Shown here: positions 40,761 to 62,921 of the stretch, one piece after another
How positions within the stretch are numbered: the stretch's first letter is position 1
Layout of the letters: every line of letters begins with the position of its first letter
Origin: Persicaria tinctoria
Taxonomy: Eukaryota > Streptophyta > Magnoliopsida > Caryophyllales > Polygonaceae
Direction of reading: 5' to 3'
Assembly (NCBI GenBank): GCA_037127255.1
Contig: JBANSL010000009.1
Span: 22,396,475 to 22,460,474 of the forward strand
DNA: 64,000 bases
Translations under genes and position numbers: made by a program
The notes under the pieces: generated by a model
Database searches by the model: none
The model's input: the letters and a program-made list of their open reading frames with translations, nothing else
Told to the model about the DNA's origin: nothing

Positions 40761-41909
40761 ATGTCCGACCTTTTCTGCTGCGCCCGCGGCATCCACATCC
40801 GCAGCGGCCACCGCGTCACTCGCGGCCCTCCTCCTTTGACCGCCGCCCCTCGATGGTCCCCGGTGCCTGGCTTCAACCCTCATTGGCTACACACCGGCTC
40901 TCCTGCCCCGCGACCTCGGGCCTATCTGACATCGTCTGATCATCGCGTTGTTCCGCCGGATGGGCATCACGCCTTCTCCTCTGTGCAGCCGACACCTTCA
41001 GACTCTTCTTGGTACATGGACACTGGTGCCACCTCCCACATGACGAATTCCTCAGGTAACCTCTCATCTCTTTCTTTTAAGGGTCCTGCACACTCTATTA
41101 TCGTCGGAAATGGTGGTCGTCTTGCTACTTCGGGGATTGGTCACGCCACATTACATACCCCAACCCACCCACTACACCTTACCGATGTCCTCATTGCCCC
41201 AAAGATTGTCAAAAACCTTATCTCTGTCCGTCGGTTCACTACTGACAACAACGTTTCCCTTACGTTTGATGCCTATGGTTTCTCTATGAACGATCTTATT
41301 ACGGGGGTTACTCGAATGAGATGTAACAGCACCGGGGAGCTCTACCCTGTCACACCACCTCCCGCGTCCAGTCAGTCGTGTCCGGTCGTCCTCTCGGCAT
41401 CATCATCCAGCCTTTGGCATGCACGCCTTGGTCATCCCAGTCCTGCAGTTTTAGATTTACTTCGCTCTAAGAGTCTTGTCCAATGTCATAAAGAGCATCG
41501 CTCTAGTTTATGTTCTTCTTGTCAGTTAGGCAAGCATGCCAGACTTCCTTTTCAGCGCTCTTTAAACACTACTTTTGCACCTTTTGATATTATTCATAGT
41601 GATATTTGGACATCTCCTGTGCCTAGCAAGGAGGGTCATAAGTATTACCTGTTGTTTCTGGATGATTATACACATTTCTTATGGGTTTTCCCTTTGCACT
41701 TTAAATCTCAAGTGTTTCCTATCTTTGCCAAATTACACGCTTACATCAAAACACAGTTTCACACCTCTATCAAGTGCTTTCAATGTGACAATGGCCGCGA
41801 ATTTGACAACAAAGATTTTCACACTTTCTTCAATACCAATGGGATCTCCTATCGCTTGTCCTGCCCCTACACCTCCCAACAAAATGGCAAGGCCGAACGA
41901 ATCATCTGA
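40761..41909 (+). pseudogene. Copia protease and integrase
   Basis: After an A-run and a GC-rich start of uncertain origin, the frame shows the protease SSWYMDTGATSHMTNSSGNL (DTGA), the GAG-pre-integrase motif LWHARLGHPSPAVLDLLRSK, a CSSCQLGKHARLPF zinc segment and the integrase core with IIHSDIWTSPV, FQCDNGREFDNK and CPYTSQQNGKAERI. A TGA at 41907-41909 ends the frame within the integrase; the same frame continues at 41922. Confidence 0.85.
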
Positions 41910-41921
41910 ACCATTACCAAT

Positions 41922-42470
41922 ATGATGCGCACTCTCCTCTTCCACGCATCCATTCCCCTTCACTTTTGGTCTTATGCCTTAGCCACCACGTGCTACCTCC
42001 TAAACATCCTACCTTCCACCACCCTCCCCCATCACTCACCATTTCAGGCACTGTATTTCACTTTACCCAGGTATGATCACCTTCGTACCTTTGGATGCTT
42101 GTATTTTCCAAATCAATCATCCACCGCCCCTCACAAGCTTCACCCACGCTCCACCCCTTGTGTCTTTCTTGGCTACCCGTCTGATCATCGCGGTTACATC
42201 TGCCTCGATATCAAGACCCACAAGATCATTCTCTCTCGCCATGTCACCTTTGATGAGTCGCGATTCCCCTTTGCGTCCCCCACACCCACTGTGTCTCCGT
42301 CAGAGTCTGAGTCACCATTCCCGCATTTTCTTCTTCCCCAGAGCTCTCCCGGTGCTCCTGCCTCTCCCCCTCCCCCCCCCCCCCCCCACCACCACCACCA
42401 CCACCCCCCACCAGACCACACACCCGCAACGTCTCTGGTGTCTTCCGACCCCGTCAAATCATCTCAATGA
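41922..42470 (+). pseudogene. Copia integrase C-terminal part and linker
   Basis: Continues the integrase (FHASIPLHFWSYALATTCYL, FQALYFTLPRYDHLRTFGCL, CVFLGYPSDHRGYICLDI). It then enters a Ser/Pro/His-rich linker encoded partly by a 16-C run (42372-42387), where the frame is probably lost. Confidence 0.8.
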
Positions 42471-43285
42471 CCACCGCACATCACCCCGCCTCTCAACACC
42501 ATGCCTACATCCCTCCGTCGGATCGCCATATTGTCATGCTGCGCCCGCCGCAACATGCGGCGCCCGCAGCCAATCAACTAAACCATCCCTACTCTCCGTC
42601 CCACATACTGGCGGCGCCCGCAGCACCCCTTGCGGCGCCCGCCGCCAATCAACTAAACCATCCCTACCCTTCGTCCCACACACTGGTGGCGCCCGCATCA
42701 CCCCTTGCGGCGCCCGCCGCACCCCTTGCGGCGCCCGCCGCCAATCAACCCCGCTCCGCACCCCTTGCCCCCGTGCCTCCCGACTCCCAATCAACCCCTT
42801 CCTCCACCTTGACCTCCCTGTCCCCCATCCCCACCTCCCACAAAACAGCCCTCCTCGACCCGAATTGGCAGGCGGCTATGCTCGACGAATACAGGGCCCT
42901 TACAAAGAATGGTACTTGGGTTCTTGTCCCTCGCCCTCCAGCGGCGAACGTCGTTCGCTGTATGTGGCTCTTCCATCACAAGTTTCGCTCTGATGGGACG
43001 TTGGAGCGCTACAAAGCACGTCTTGTCGTCAACGGTCGATCTCAGCAGGTAGGTATTGATTGTGATGAGACCTTCAGCCCCGTGGTCAAGCCTGCCACTA
43101 TCCGAGTGGTTTTGAGCTTAGCTCTGTCGCGCAAATGGGTCATTCATCAGCTGGATGTCAAGAACGCTTTTCTGCATGGTCACCTGAATGAGACAGTCTA
43201 CATGTTTCAGCCGCCGGGATTTACTGATGCTGATCGTCCCAAGCACGTCTGTCTCCTAAAGCGCTCTCTGTATGGTCTGAAATAG
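42467..43285 (+). pseudogene. Copia Ala/Pro linker and RT N-terminal half
   Basis: An [16 protein letters not shown] repeat (three to four units, about 42540-42750) precedes RT motifs [60 protein letters not shown] and [17 protein letters not shown] at 43283 falls where the conserved Gln of [10 protein letters not shown] is expected. Confidence 0.85.
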
Positions 43286-43330
43286 GCTCCGCGAGCTTGG
43301 TTCCAGTGCTTTGCTTCTCATCTGCTCCGC

Positions 43331-44356
43331 TTGGGTTTCATTGGCAGCCGCTCGGATTCGTCCCTGTTCATCTATCGCAGAGGCTCCGACATGGCATTTC
43401 TGTTACTGTATGTTGACGACATCATTCTCACCGCCTCTTCTGAAGCTCTTCGGACGTCGATTATTTCACAGCTGAGTGCTGAATTCACTATGTCAGATTT
43501 GGGTCAGTTGTCTTACTTCTTGGGAGTTGTTGTTCAGCGGCATGCGTCTGGGCTATTCCTCTCACAGAGTAAGTATGCTGCTGAGATTGTTGCTCGGGCT
43601 AAGATGAGTAACTGCAATCCTGTCGCCACCCCTGTCGATACATCCAACAAGCTCAGCGCTCACTCTGGTCCTTTGGTTGATGATCCGACATTGTACAGGA
43701 GCCTTGTTGGTGCTCTTCAGTATCTCACCTTCACCAGACCTGATATCAGTTACGCCGTTCAGCAGATCTGTTTGTTCATGCATGCACCCAGGGAACCCCA
43801 CTTTCATGCCTTAAAGCGGATCATTCGGTACATCAGCGGCACACTCGAGCTCGGCACCACGATCACTCCTTCCTCTAAGCTTGACCTTGTTGCTTACACT
43901 GATGCGGATTGGGGTGGTTGTCCTGACACACGTCGCTTCACGTCTGGTTACTGTGTCTTCCTCAACGACACCCTTGTGTCGTGGTCGGCCAAGCGTCAGT
44001 CTGTCGTGTCTCGCTCCAGCGCTGAGGCCGAATACAGGGGCGTTGCCAACGTTGTCTCCGAGTGCTCTTGGCTCCGCAATCTTCTGCTTGAGCTCCACTG
44101 CCCTCTTATGAAGGCCACTCTGGTCTACACTGATAACATCTCTGCCGTCTATCTGGCTAGCAACCCCGTCCAGCATCAACGCACGAAGCACATTGAGCTT
44201 GATCTCCACTTCGTCAGGGACAAGGTTGCCATAGGACATGTCCGCGTTCTACATGTCCCGTCCTCGTTTCAGTACGCTGATATATTCACCAAGTGTTTAC
44301 CTAGACAGTTGTTCATTGATTTTCGCTCCAGTCTCACTGTACGACCCCCTCCATAG
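43331..44356 (+). pseudogene. Copia RT C-terminal half and RNase H
   Basis: Same frame as the upstream piece. Contains LLYVDDIILTASS (YVDD), YFLGVVVQRHASGLFLSQSK, RNase H segments YTDADWGGCPDTRRFTSGYC and SRSSAEAEYRGVANVVSE, and ADIFTKCLPRQLF near the end. Open for 341 codons. Confidence 0.9.
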
Positions 44357-44480
44357 GTCTTAATATTATATAGTGGACCAAAAAGCCCATTAAGGCCCAA
44401 TACCTTTGTAACTTATATATATGTTATATCAATGAATGGAAACCCTAAGGAGGACTTTACATCAATTCTATAATCCTACA
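44352..44480 (+). repeat. 3' LTR of gag-less Copia
   Basis: CATAGGTCTTAATATT to AATCCTACA, followed by CTCTC. No purine-rich tract precedes it; the upstream bases are C-rich (ACGACCCCCTC). Confidence 0.75.
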
Positions 44481-44523
44481 CTCTCATCTCTTTCTTCGCA
44501 CAATTTCGACTCATCGGTTCCAG
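44481..44523 (+). other. candidate 5' UTR exon of a host gene
   Basis: CT-rich sequence ending GGTTCCAG|GTAAGC looks like a leader exon with a splice donor. The Copia element lies immediately upstream. Confidence 0.3.
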
Positions 44524-44599
44524 GTAAGCTCTTCTTCTTCTCTGCTCCTGGATCCAAGATTTGGGGTTAGGGTTCTAGGTCAGGGACTGAATTTCCTCT

Positions 44600-44930
44600 T
44601 CAAATTTTTGTTCTCTGCTTGATACTACGGCTGATGTCTGAATGTTAGGACTGCTTCATTCATGTGTGTGCTTCCATCTCTGAATGTCTGAATGTTAGGA
44701 CTGCTTCTTTTAGGACTGCTGCTGATATCTGAATGTTAGGCGTTTAAGCTCTTCTTCTTCGCGCGATTTTGAAATTGATCATTCATGTGTGTGCTTCCAT
44801 AGTTCCATGTATCCAATTGATACTGTTGCTGATGTCTGAATGTTAGGACTGCTTCGTTTAGGTCAGCCATTGCCCTCTTCAAATTGATACTACTGCTGAT
44901 GTCTGAATGTTTTTCTTTATGTCTAGCTTA
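44600..44930 (+). repeat. dispersed short direct repeats
   Basis: GATGTCTGAATGTTAGGACTGCTTC-type phrases occur about five times, with TTCATGTGTGTGCTTCCAT twice. Probably local duplications in an intron. Confidence 0.7.
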
Positions 44931-45086
44931 AACGCCAGATTGTTAGGTTTAATTCACAATTTTTTTTGTAAAGAACCTATCTGGTGGATTTTTTCTAGAG
45001 GTTTGATCAACTTGGTGATGATGGTTTCACTTATTGCTAAGTGATTCGCTAGTTACGTTTAGCTAAGAATGATGAACATGAGTTTA

Positions 45087-45158
45087 AGCCTATTAGCTCA
45101 AAATTGGAAGAGTGTTGTGATTAACCACAAAGACGTGGGTTCAAATCCCACATAGGCT
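45087..45158 (+). tRNA. tRNA-like sequence (tRNA-Asn-like, probable pseudogene or SINE head)
   Basis: AGCCTAT and ATAGGCT form a perfect 7-bp acceptor stem. TAGCTCAAAATTGGAAGAG fits an A box and D arm, and GTGGGTTCAAATCCCAC makes a perfect 5-bp T arm with a B box. The anticodon region TGATTAACCACA resembles the tRNA-Asn loop (TGTTAACCACA) with changes; the anticodon stem has a mismatch. Good outer stems with a poor anticodon arm suggest a pseudogene or a tRNA-derived SINE. Confidence 0.45.
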
Positions 45159-45640
45159 CCTTATACATGTGCTCTTAAAATGGGGCAATTACATGGTGGT
45201 TTTTCAGATCCTAAGTGCAAACTGAACTATGCCAAGAAGCTGCAACGCACCTATATCCAACCATAGCTAATGCTTAGTTGTTATTAAATCCTTTTTTTCT
45301 GGGATGCTATCTTTTATCTAGTTGTTTGACATATGATTCTAATTTTCGAATCAAATATAATCTTATGGAGTGATGGACTGTCGGTTTTGGATGCAAGTTT
45401 TGATATATTGATGGAGCAAGTTTTGTACAGTGAATCTTGAGCAGTAAAAGAGACCAATTGAGTCATGGAGCTAGCGTATTCATGCAATTTCTTGAAACTG
45501 CTTCATTTTCATACTTTCATCCCTTCAATCTTTTTTTTTTGCCCTCAATAGTCAATCATGGTCTATTTATTTATTTATTTCGATTTCTTTTCACAAACAT
45601 TATCCAACTTTCAATATATTGATCATCATGGGAGAGATCA
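45159..45640. other. non-coding, intron-like
   Basis: AT-rich, T-runs, no gene seen. Confidence 0.4.
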
Positions 45641-45648
45641 AGGGCTGA

Positions 45649-45740
45649 ATGTCGGGAGGAAATCTCAGAGTCTTGAGTTTGGTGAATGACAAAGAAAAGA
45701 TTCAAGAAGTAAGTGAGAAAGTTGCAGCTAACAGGGACAA
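45649..45740 (+). CDS. candidate first coding exon of an unrecognised gene
   Basis: ATG at 45649 opens MSGGNLRVLSLVNDKEKIQEVSEKVAANRDK in two parts (MSGGNLRVLSLVNDKEKI, QEVSEKVAANRDK) and ends at GACAA|GTAAGT. The composition is exon-like and the donor is good. I do not recognise the protein, and no downstream exon was identified before the CACTA end. The gene may be truncated or a fragment. An upstream short ATG (45628) would give a six-codon ORF. Confidence 0.4.
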
Positions 45741-47627
45741 GTAAGTCTCATCTACCATTCTTTTTTTCCTTTTTCTGCTCTTGGCCCATGTTTCTAAGCT
45801 AGGGATCTCCCCCTTTTGGTATTGGCATCGCATTATCTTCATAATGTGAATTGTTCTTCCTTTTAATTTGTGTGATACCTTGATTGTAGATTTAACCATA
45901 TAGAAACAAAAAACAACCAAAGCTATTATAAGCTTTTGCAAATAACTTAAGAAATTGTGGATGAATTGAAACCTTAGGTTTTTGCATTTCTCACTCAGGA
46001 TTAATTAGCAGAGCCCAATGAGAATTGCATCAGTAACGTGCTTACATGCTTCAAAGTTTTCTATATTCAAAACATTAAGTGTTTGGATAGGCTTTAAAAT
46101 AATAATTAGAATACTTCTCAGCTCTGTGTCAGTCACATACCTAATGGATCCGGATTCTCTCCTAATAACAAAATAACTAATATCTTCCTAATAAAAAATA
46201 AACGGCTCAGATTTATTCTCCCTCTAATTAACTCCAATTCCCTCAGCCCTATATTTCAATATTCCCTGAAAAATCAAAACACCACTCCGGGTAATCCTCC
46301 ACCACAACGGCCATCCCTGTCACCACCTCCGTTGATGGCTGGAAGGCCTCGGTGCCCTGGCCTGACAGGATTGTGACTCATGTTGATAGACTTGGCCAAC
46401 GATTCGGGGTCCTCACGCAAATTGCAGCGTTTCCCCTCATCAAGTTAATTGGTGAGTTCACACACATTGCTGAATTGAGACTAATATATGGCCTAATTGA
46501 ATTGGCATCGATGGTCAATTCAGTCAAAACTGCCTAATAGCCCACCACCATCGCCGGCCACTTCAGCAGGGGAGAGCACGATGTAAGATCGGCATGGGAA
46601 AAGGCCAGTCGCTCGACAGTACTAAATTACTAATTAAGGCTTTTCATTCACATAATCAGACTACAATTTTGATGGGGTTAAGTATCAAGTATGTAGTGAG
46701 TTCAATGATTAGGTTATAATTCTTAAATTTTGATCTTTGTTGAGGAGATATTGTTGTACATGTTTCCGTTTTGGATAGATGGAGGAGAAAGATCGATAAT
46801 TGAATTCCCCCTTTTCATGGGAATTCCAATTCCTGTGAATTCTAATTCCTACGTTTTTTTAGTTTTCAAAATTTATACCAAACACATATATTGTAAACCA
46901 ATTTTTGGGAATTTATACTTCCCGGGAAGTCAAAGTGTAACCAAACGAAGCCTAAATTATTAAAAGTAAGATATTTGTTTAATAATTATAGATTAAAATT
47001 TTCATTTAACATCTTTTTTTATTAAATACATGATTTTTTTATTACCTTCCTTTCTATATCTACCTAATTAACTTCTAATCTAATTAGTTTTTAAGAAAAT
47101 AAAATAAGAATTAACGTGTTAAATAAAATAATATAAGTTGTGTCTTTCCTTTTTCTTTTCTTTTTGAATTAATAAGATTCATTCATCTATGCAAATTGAA
47201 TTATATATAACCCATAATTTTACAGTCATGTGTCGTCTCTTTATGTAAAGATATTTTTGGTCATTTTTTCAATTCATTGTATACTCCATTATCTAATCAG
47301 TGGTTCAATTCAAAATCCTGAATTAATATTAATGCTAATATATAATTTCGATGAAAAATATTTTTGATGGGTGATATCATCACATTATTAAAAAAATTTC
47401 CTTAATATATTCTATATTTTATAACCAATGGGTTTAATTGAAAATATTGAATTAATATATAATATATACCTGTATGTAGCTCTTTATATACTATATTAAA
47501 TTAAAAGCATGATAATATCACATCGTATATATTTCCTCTTTCATCTATGTGATTTTAATAAAATTATCTTTAGTTAAATATTGAATTAATATATAATATA
47601 TACCGATTTTAATTGTTTGTTACGGAA
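45741..47627. other. non-coding, AT-rich
   Basis: No supported gene. TTGAATTAATATATAATATA occurs twice (about 47447 and 47582). ACCAAACGAAGCC near 46942 looks like an old MITE terminus. Confidence 0.4.
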
Positions 47628-48083
47628 AACAGATTCAGGCGACGGACTTATATATAACTTCGTCTCCTGAGTGAACAGTATTTAATATCCCCAACCAACC
47701 AGACTTTATTACTCTACTTTTGAAAAAGTCCAACGTTCAAGCGACGAACCACAAGAACTTCCGTCGCTACAAAGGCCCGAACAACGCTCAGGCGACGAAC
47801 CACTAGTATTTCGGTCGCTACAAAGGCCCATTCTGACAGCCGCCATTCGGATACCTATTTGGGCGACCGATCTTGAGCAAAGTTCGTTGCCTGAATTTGT
47901 TCCGTCGCCTGAGTACAGTTCAGCCGACGAACATTGAGGTTTTCTGGTCGGCTGAACATGGGTTGGAGGCGGTTTGGGCATCCCAATGTTCAGGCGACGG
48001 GCCTTAGTAAGTTCGTCGCCCGAACCTGATTCAGGCGACGAACCTTTTGAGTTCCGTCGAGCGAGACGCAATCTGGCGTAGTG
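47628..48083 (-). mobile_element. CACTA (En/Spm) element end with subterminal repeats
   Basis: Read on the minus strand the segment begins CACTACGCCAGATTGCG at 48083, the hallmark CACTA terminus. The next ~450 bp contain about ten copies of a CGTCGCCTGAA-type motif in both orientations (CAGGCGACGAACC, CCGTCGCCTGAG), as in CACTA subterminal regions. The opposite terminus is not evident; TTACGGAAAACAGATTCAGG near 47620 could be a decayed one. The minus frame (47709-48071) is motif translation, not a gene. Confidence 0.6.
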
Positions 48084-48185
48084 ATAAAATTACAATGATA
48101 GTAATTTTTTTTCTTTCCAATAAGATAATTTGAAAATATCTATATTTATATACTTCTTTAAATGAGAACCATTTTTAATGAGATA

Positions 48186-48423
48186 CTCCCTCCGTCCAAA
48201 AATACATGGACTTTTACTATTTATGCACGCTATTTTAGGAGCTAAAAACTATATAAAATATTAACTTTTTTTATTAATTTTTTTTAATAATTACAAACTT
48301 ATTATCAATAAGTTTGTAATTATTAAAAAAAATTCATAAAAAAGTTAATATTTTATATAGTTTTTACCTTCTTAAAAAAGCGTGCGTGAATAGTAAAGGC
48401 AATGTATTTTTGGACGGAGGTAG
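48186..48423. mobile_element. Stowaway MITE, complete
   Basis: The termini CTCCCTCCGTCCA and TGGACGGAGGTAG are inverted, flanked by TA on both sides, and the whole 238 bp folds into a near-perfect hairpin (arm AACTTATTGA / TCAATAAGTT at the centre). Confidence 0.9.
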
Positions 48424-48816
48424 TATTATCATCACATTAATTATAGCTTTTTTCAATCAATCAAATTATATATTTTTAATCTTATACTAACTTTTATTAA
48501 AATTTTATTTAATTTTATAATATTGATTTTTTATATTATTATAATTTTTTTTTTAAAAACCGCTCAATGGCGCAGGAACTGTACTAGTTTTAATTTAATA
48601 GATATAATTATAAATTTAGCAAATTAAAAGTATATATTTATTCATGGATACAATTTAGCACAGGGCTCTTAAAATGATTGGCACGGCCCTGCAATGTTGC
48701 CATCCTAGCTGCTATAGCAGGAACTGGCATTATTCAGTACTTAAAACGTAGAAATATATAAATTAGGATCGATATATAGGACACCCATGTGAACAATATC
48801 GATCTCTAATTAATGC
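48424..48816. other. 3' flank of the beta-glucosidase gene
   Basis: AT-rich. GAATAAT on the minus strand (48727-48737) is a possible polyadenylation signal about 80 bp past the stop. The stretch at about 48553-48590, read on the minus strand (ACTAGTACAG...GCGCCATTGAGCG), resembles the unit starts at 63145 and 63813. Confidence 0.4.
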
Positions 48817-61323
<12,507 letters not shown>

Positions 61324-61330
61324 AACACCC

Positions 61331-61352
61331 CACTATATATATATATCTATAT
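61331..61352 (-). promoter_or_regulatory. TATA-rich stretch upstream of the beta-glucosidase
   Basis: TATATAGATATATATATATA on the minus strand ends about 8-10 bp before the ATG. Too close for a normal TATA box unless the leader is extremely short; it may lie within the 5' UTR. Confidence 0.25.
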
Positions 61353-62012
61353 ACACACACAGCCCTATTTTACGTGCTACATTGATCAACATATGAAATT
61401 GTATTTGTATATGCATGCAATACGATTTTATTTCTATTTAATTCTTTCTAATCCAAATATATACTTTTTAATTAATGTTAAATCCCATTCTAATTAAGCA
61501 TTTAAATTTTATCTGTATTTTATTTTGTTCCCATAATAACTCCCAAATTTTAAAATATTTGTGTAGTTTACCCTAAAAATAAGGAATTACCATTTCCTTT
61601 ATTTTATTTTAAAAACAAAATCAGCTAAAACATATGTATTCATTTGACACTGTAAAGCAAGATACCAATTAGTAAAATTCTCACGCTGCGGCGCGATTTT
61701 TCAAAAATAAAATAAATTAATATTATGCAATTAAATAAAATATTAGTTGAATATTTGAATTAAACTTATAAGAATAAACTACTACTAAGCTCATTCAAGA
61801 TGAACTCAAATATAATACAGTAGTATATAAAGATTTGTGTGTGCGTGTGTACATGTGCATGTGGGCGTATATGATATATTAATTTAAAATGTTGAAATAA
61901 ACTCAATGGTTATGTAAAAGATGAAAATAATTGTAAAAAGAAAAAAATATGACTGATATGAAAAGAAAAGGGGAGAAGAAAAAAACAATAGAAGGAAAAA
62001 AAAATTAAAGGA

Positions 62013-62021
62013 AAGAATATA
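62013..62021. repeat. Mutator MITE target-site duplication, left
   Basis: AAGAATATA, matched at 62913-62921. Confidence 0.85.
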
Positions 62022-62912
62022 GGGTGATTTTGGTAGAGGGCCTTTTTTAATATTCAATTAGTCACTTAGCCCCTAAATCAATTTAATTAGTTTTGCCCTA
62101 GCCCCTTCCCAATAGGATGGGTTGGTCAATGGTCAACCGTTTGACCATTGACCGGTCAACGGTTAACCGTTGACCAACCCATTTTGATGCCAACTTTTTT
62201 TTTAGTGATGCCATATTTTACCGTTTTGATGCCAAAATTTTACTATATTTTATTTTCACTTTGATGCCACTTTTTTATGTCAATTTTTTGATAATATTTT
62301 TTTTATCGTGATGCCATATTTTTTATGATATTTTTTCAAAGTAGTATTTTTGATGACATTTTTTTCTTTAATGTGATACAAATTTTTCAAAATGGCATCA
62401 ATGGTCAACGTGACATTAGAGTAAACAAAAAATGTCATCAAAGTTTAAAAAAAGTGTCATCCAATAATTTAATTAGAAAAGTGGCATCAGAGTGAAAATA
62501 AAATGTAATAAAATTTTGGCATCAAAACGGTAAAATATGACATCACAAAAAATGTCATCAATGTTTTAAAAAAGTGGCATTAAAAAAAAGTTATCCAATC
62601 ATTTCATTAGAAAAGTGACAATAAGGTGACAATATTTTGATTCCACGTTTTAAGCTCTTATGCCATCAATTATATAAAATTGTCACCACAAAATGTTTGC
62701 ATCAAAACGGTAAAATATGGCATCACTAAAAAAAAAAAAAGTTGGCATCAAAATGGGTTGACCGGTCAATGATCAACGTTGACCATTGACCGTTTAAGAA
62801 GGCTTAGCATGCTAAAAAAATAATTAATGGGCCTATCTAAGCTAAAAAAATAATTAATGGGCCTATCTAGCTAACCAAATATGTTTAAAGGTCCATTTGA
62901 ACAAAATCACTC
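62022..62912. mobile_element. Mutator-type foldback MITE, 891 bp
   Basis: The termini GGGTGATTTTGGT and ACAAAATCACTC are inverted, with perfect 9-bp duplications. The interior is largely palindromic: GGTTGACC/GGTCAACC-rich blocks flank arms with TTTTGATGCC on the left and GGCATCAAAA on the right (about 62140-62390 against 62390-62800). No ORF. It is the cleanest member of the family that includes 57002-59836. Confidence 0.85.
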
Positions 62913-62921
62913 AAGAATATA
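62913..62921. repeat. Mutator MITE target-site duplication, right
   Basis: AAGAATATA. Confidence 0.85.

Larger units (their letters stand above)
40390..44480 (+). mobile_element. gag-less Copia (Ty1) retrotransposon with short LTRs
   Basis: Terminal repeats of about 130-138 bp flank protease, integrase, RT and RNase H in Copia order. Gag and its zinc knuckle are absent: only ~230 bp of leader separate the primer site from a frame that soon becomes protease. Three internal lesions (stop at 41907, frame change near 42372-42470, stop at 43283) disable pol. It is inserted in what looks like a gene leader. Confidence 0.85.

Noticed and set aside
40560..40883. GC-rich minus-strand ORFs
   Set aside because: Composition-driven, opposite the Copia leader.
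42073..42993. 306-codon plus-strand ORF
   Set aside because: Pro-rich reading of the Copia linker in a frame without RT or integrase motifs.
43811..44239. Minus-strand ORF opposite RNase H
   Set aside because: Shadow of the Copia RNase H frame.
46352..46537. 61-codon ORF near 46.4 kb
   Set aside because: No recognised motif and no splice context; left as non-coding.
47709..48071. 120-codon minus ORF
   Set aside because: Encoded by CACTA subterminal repeats.
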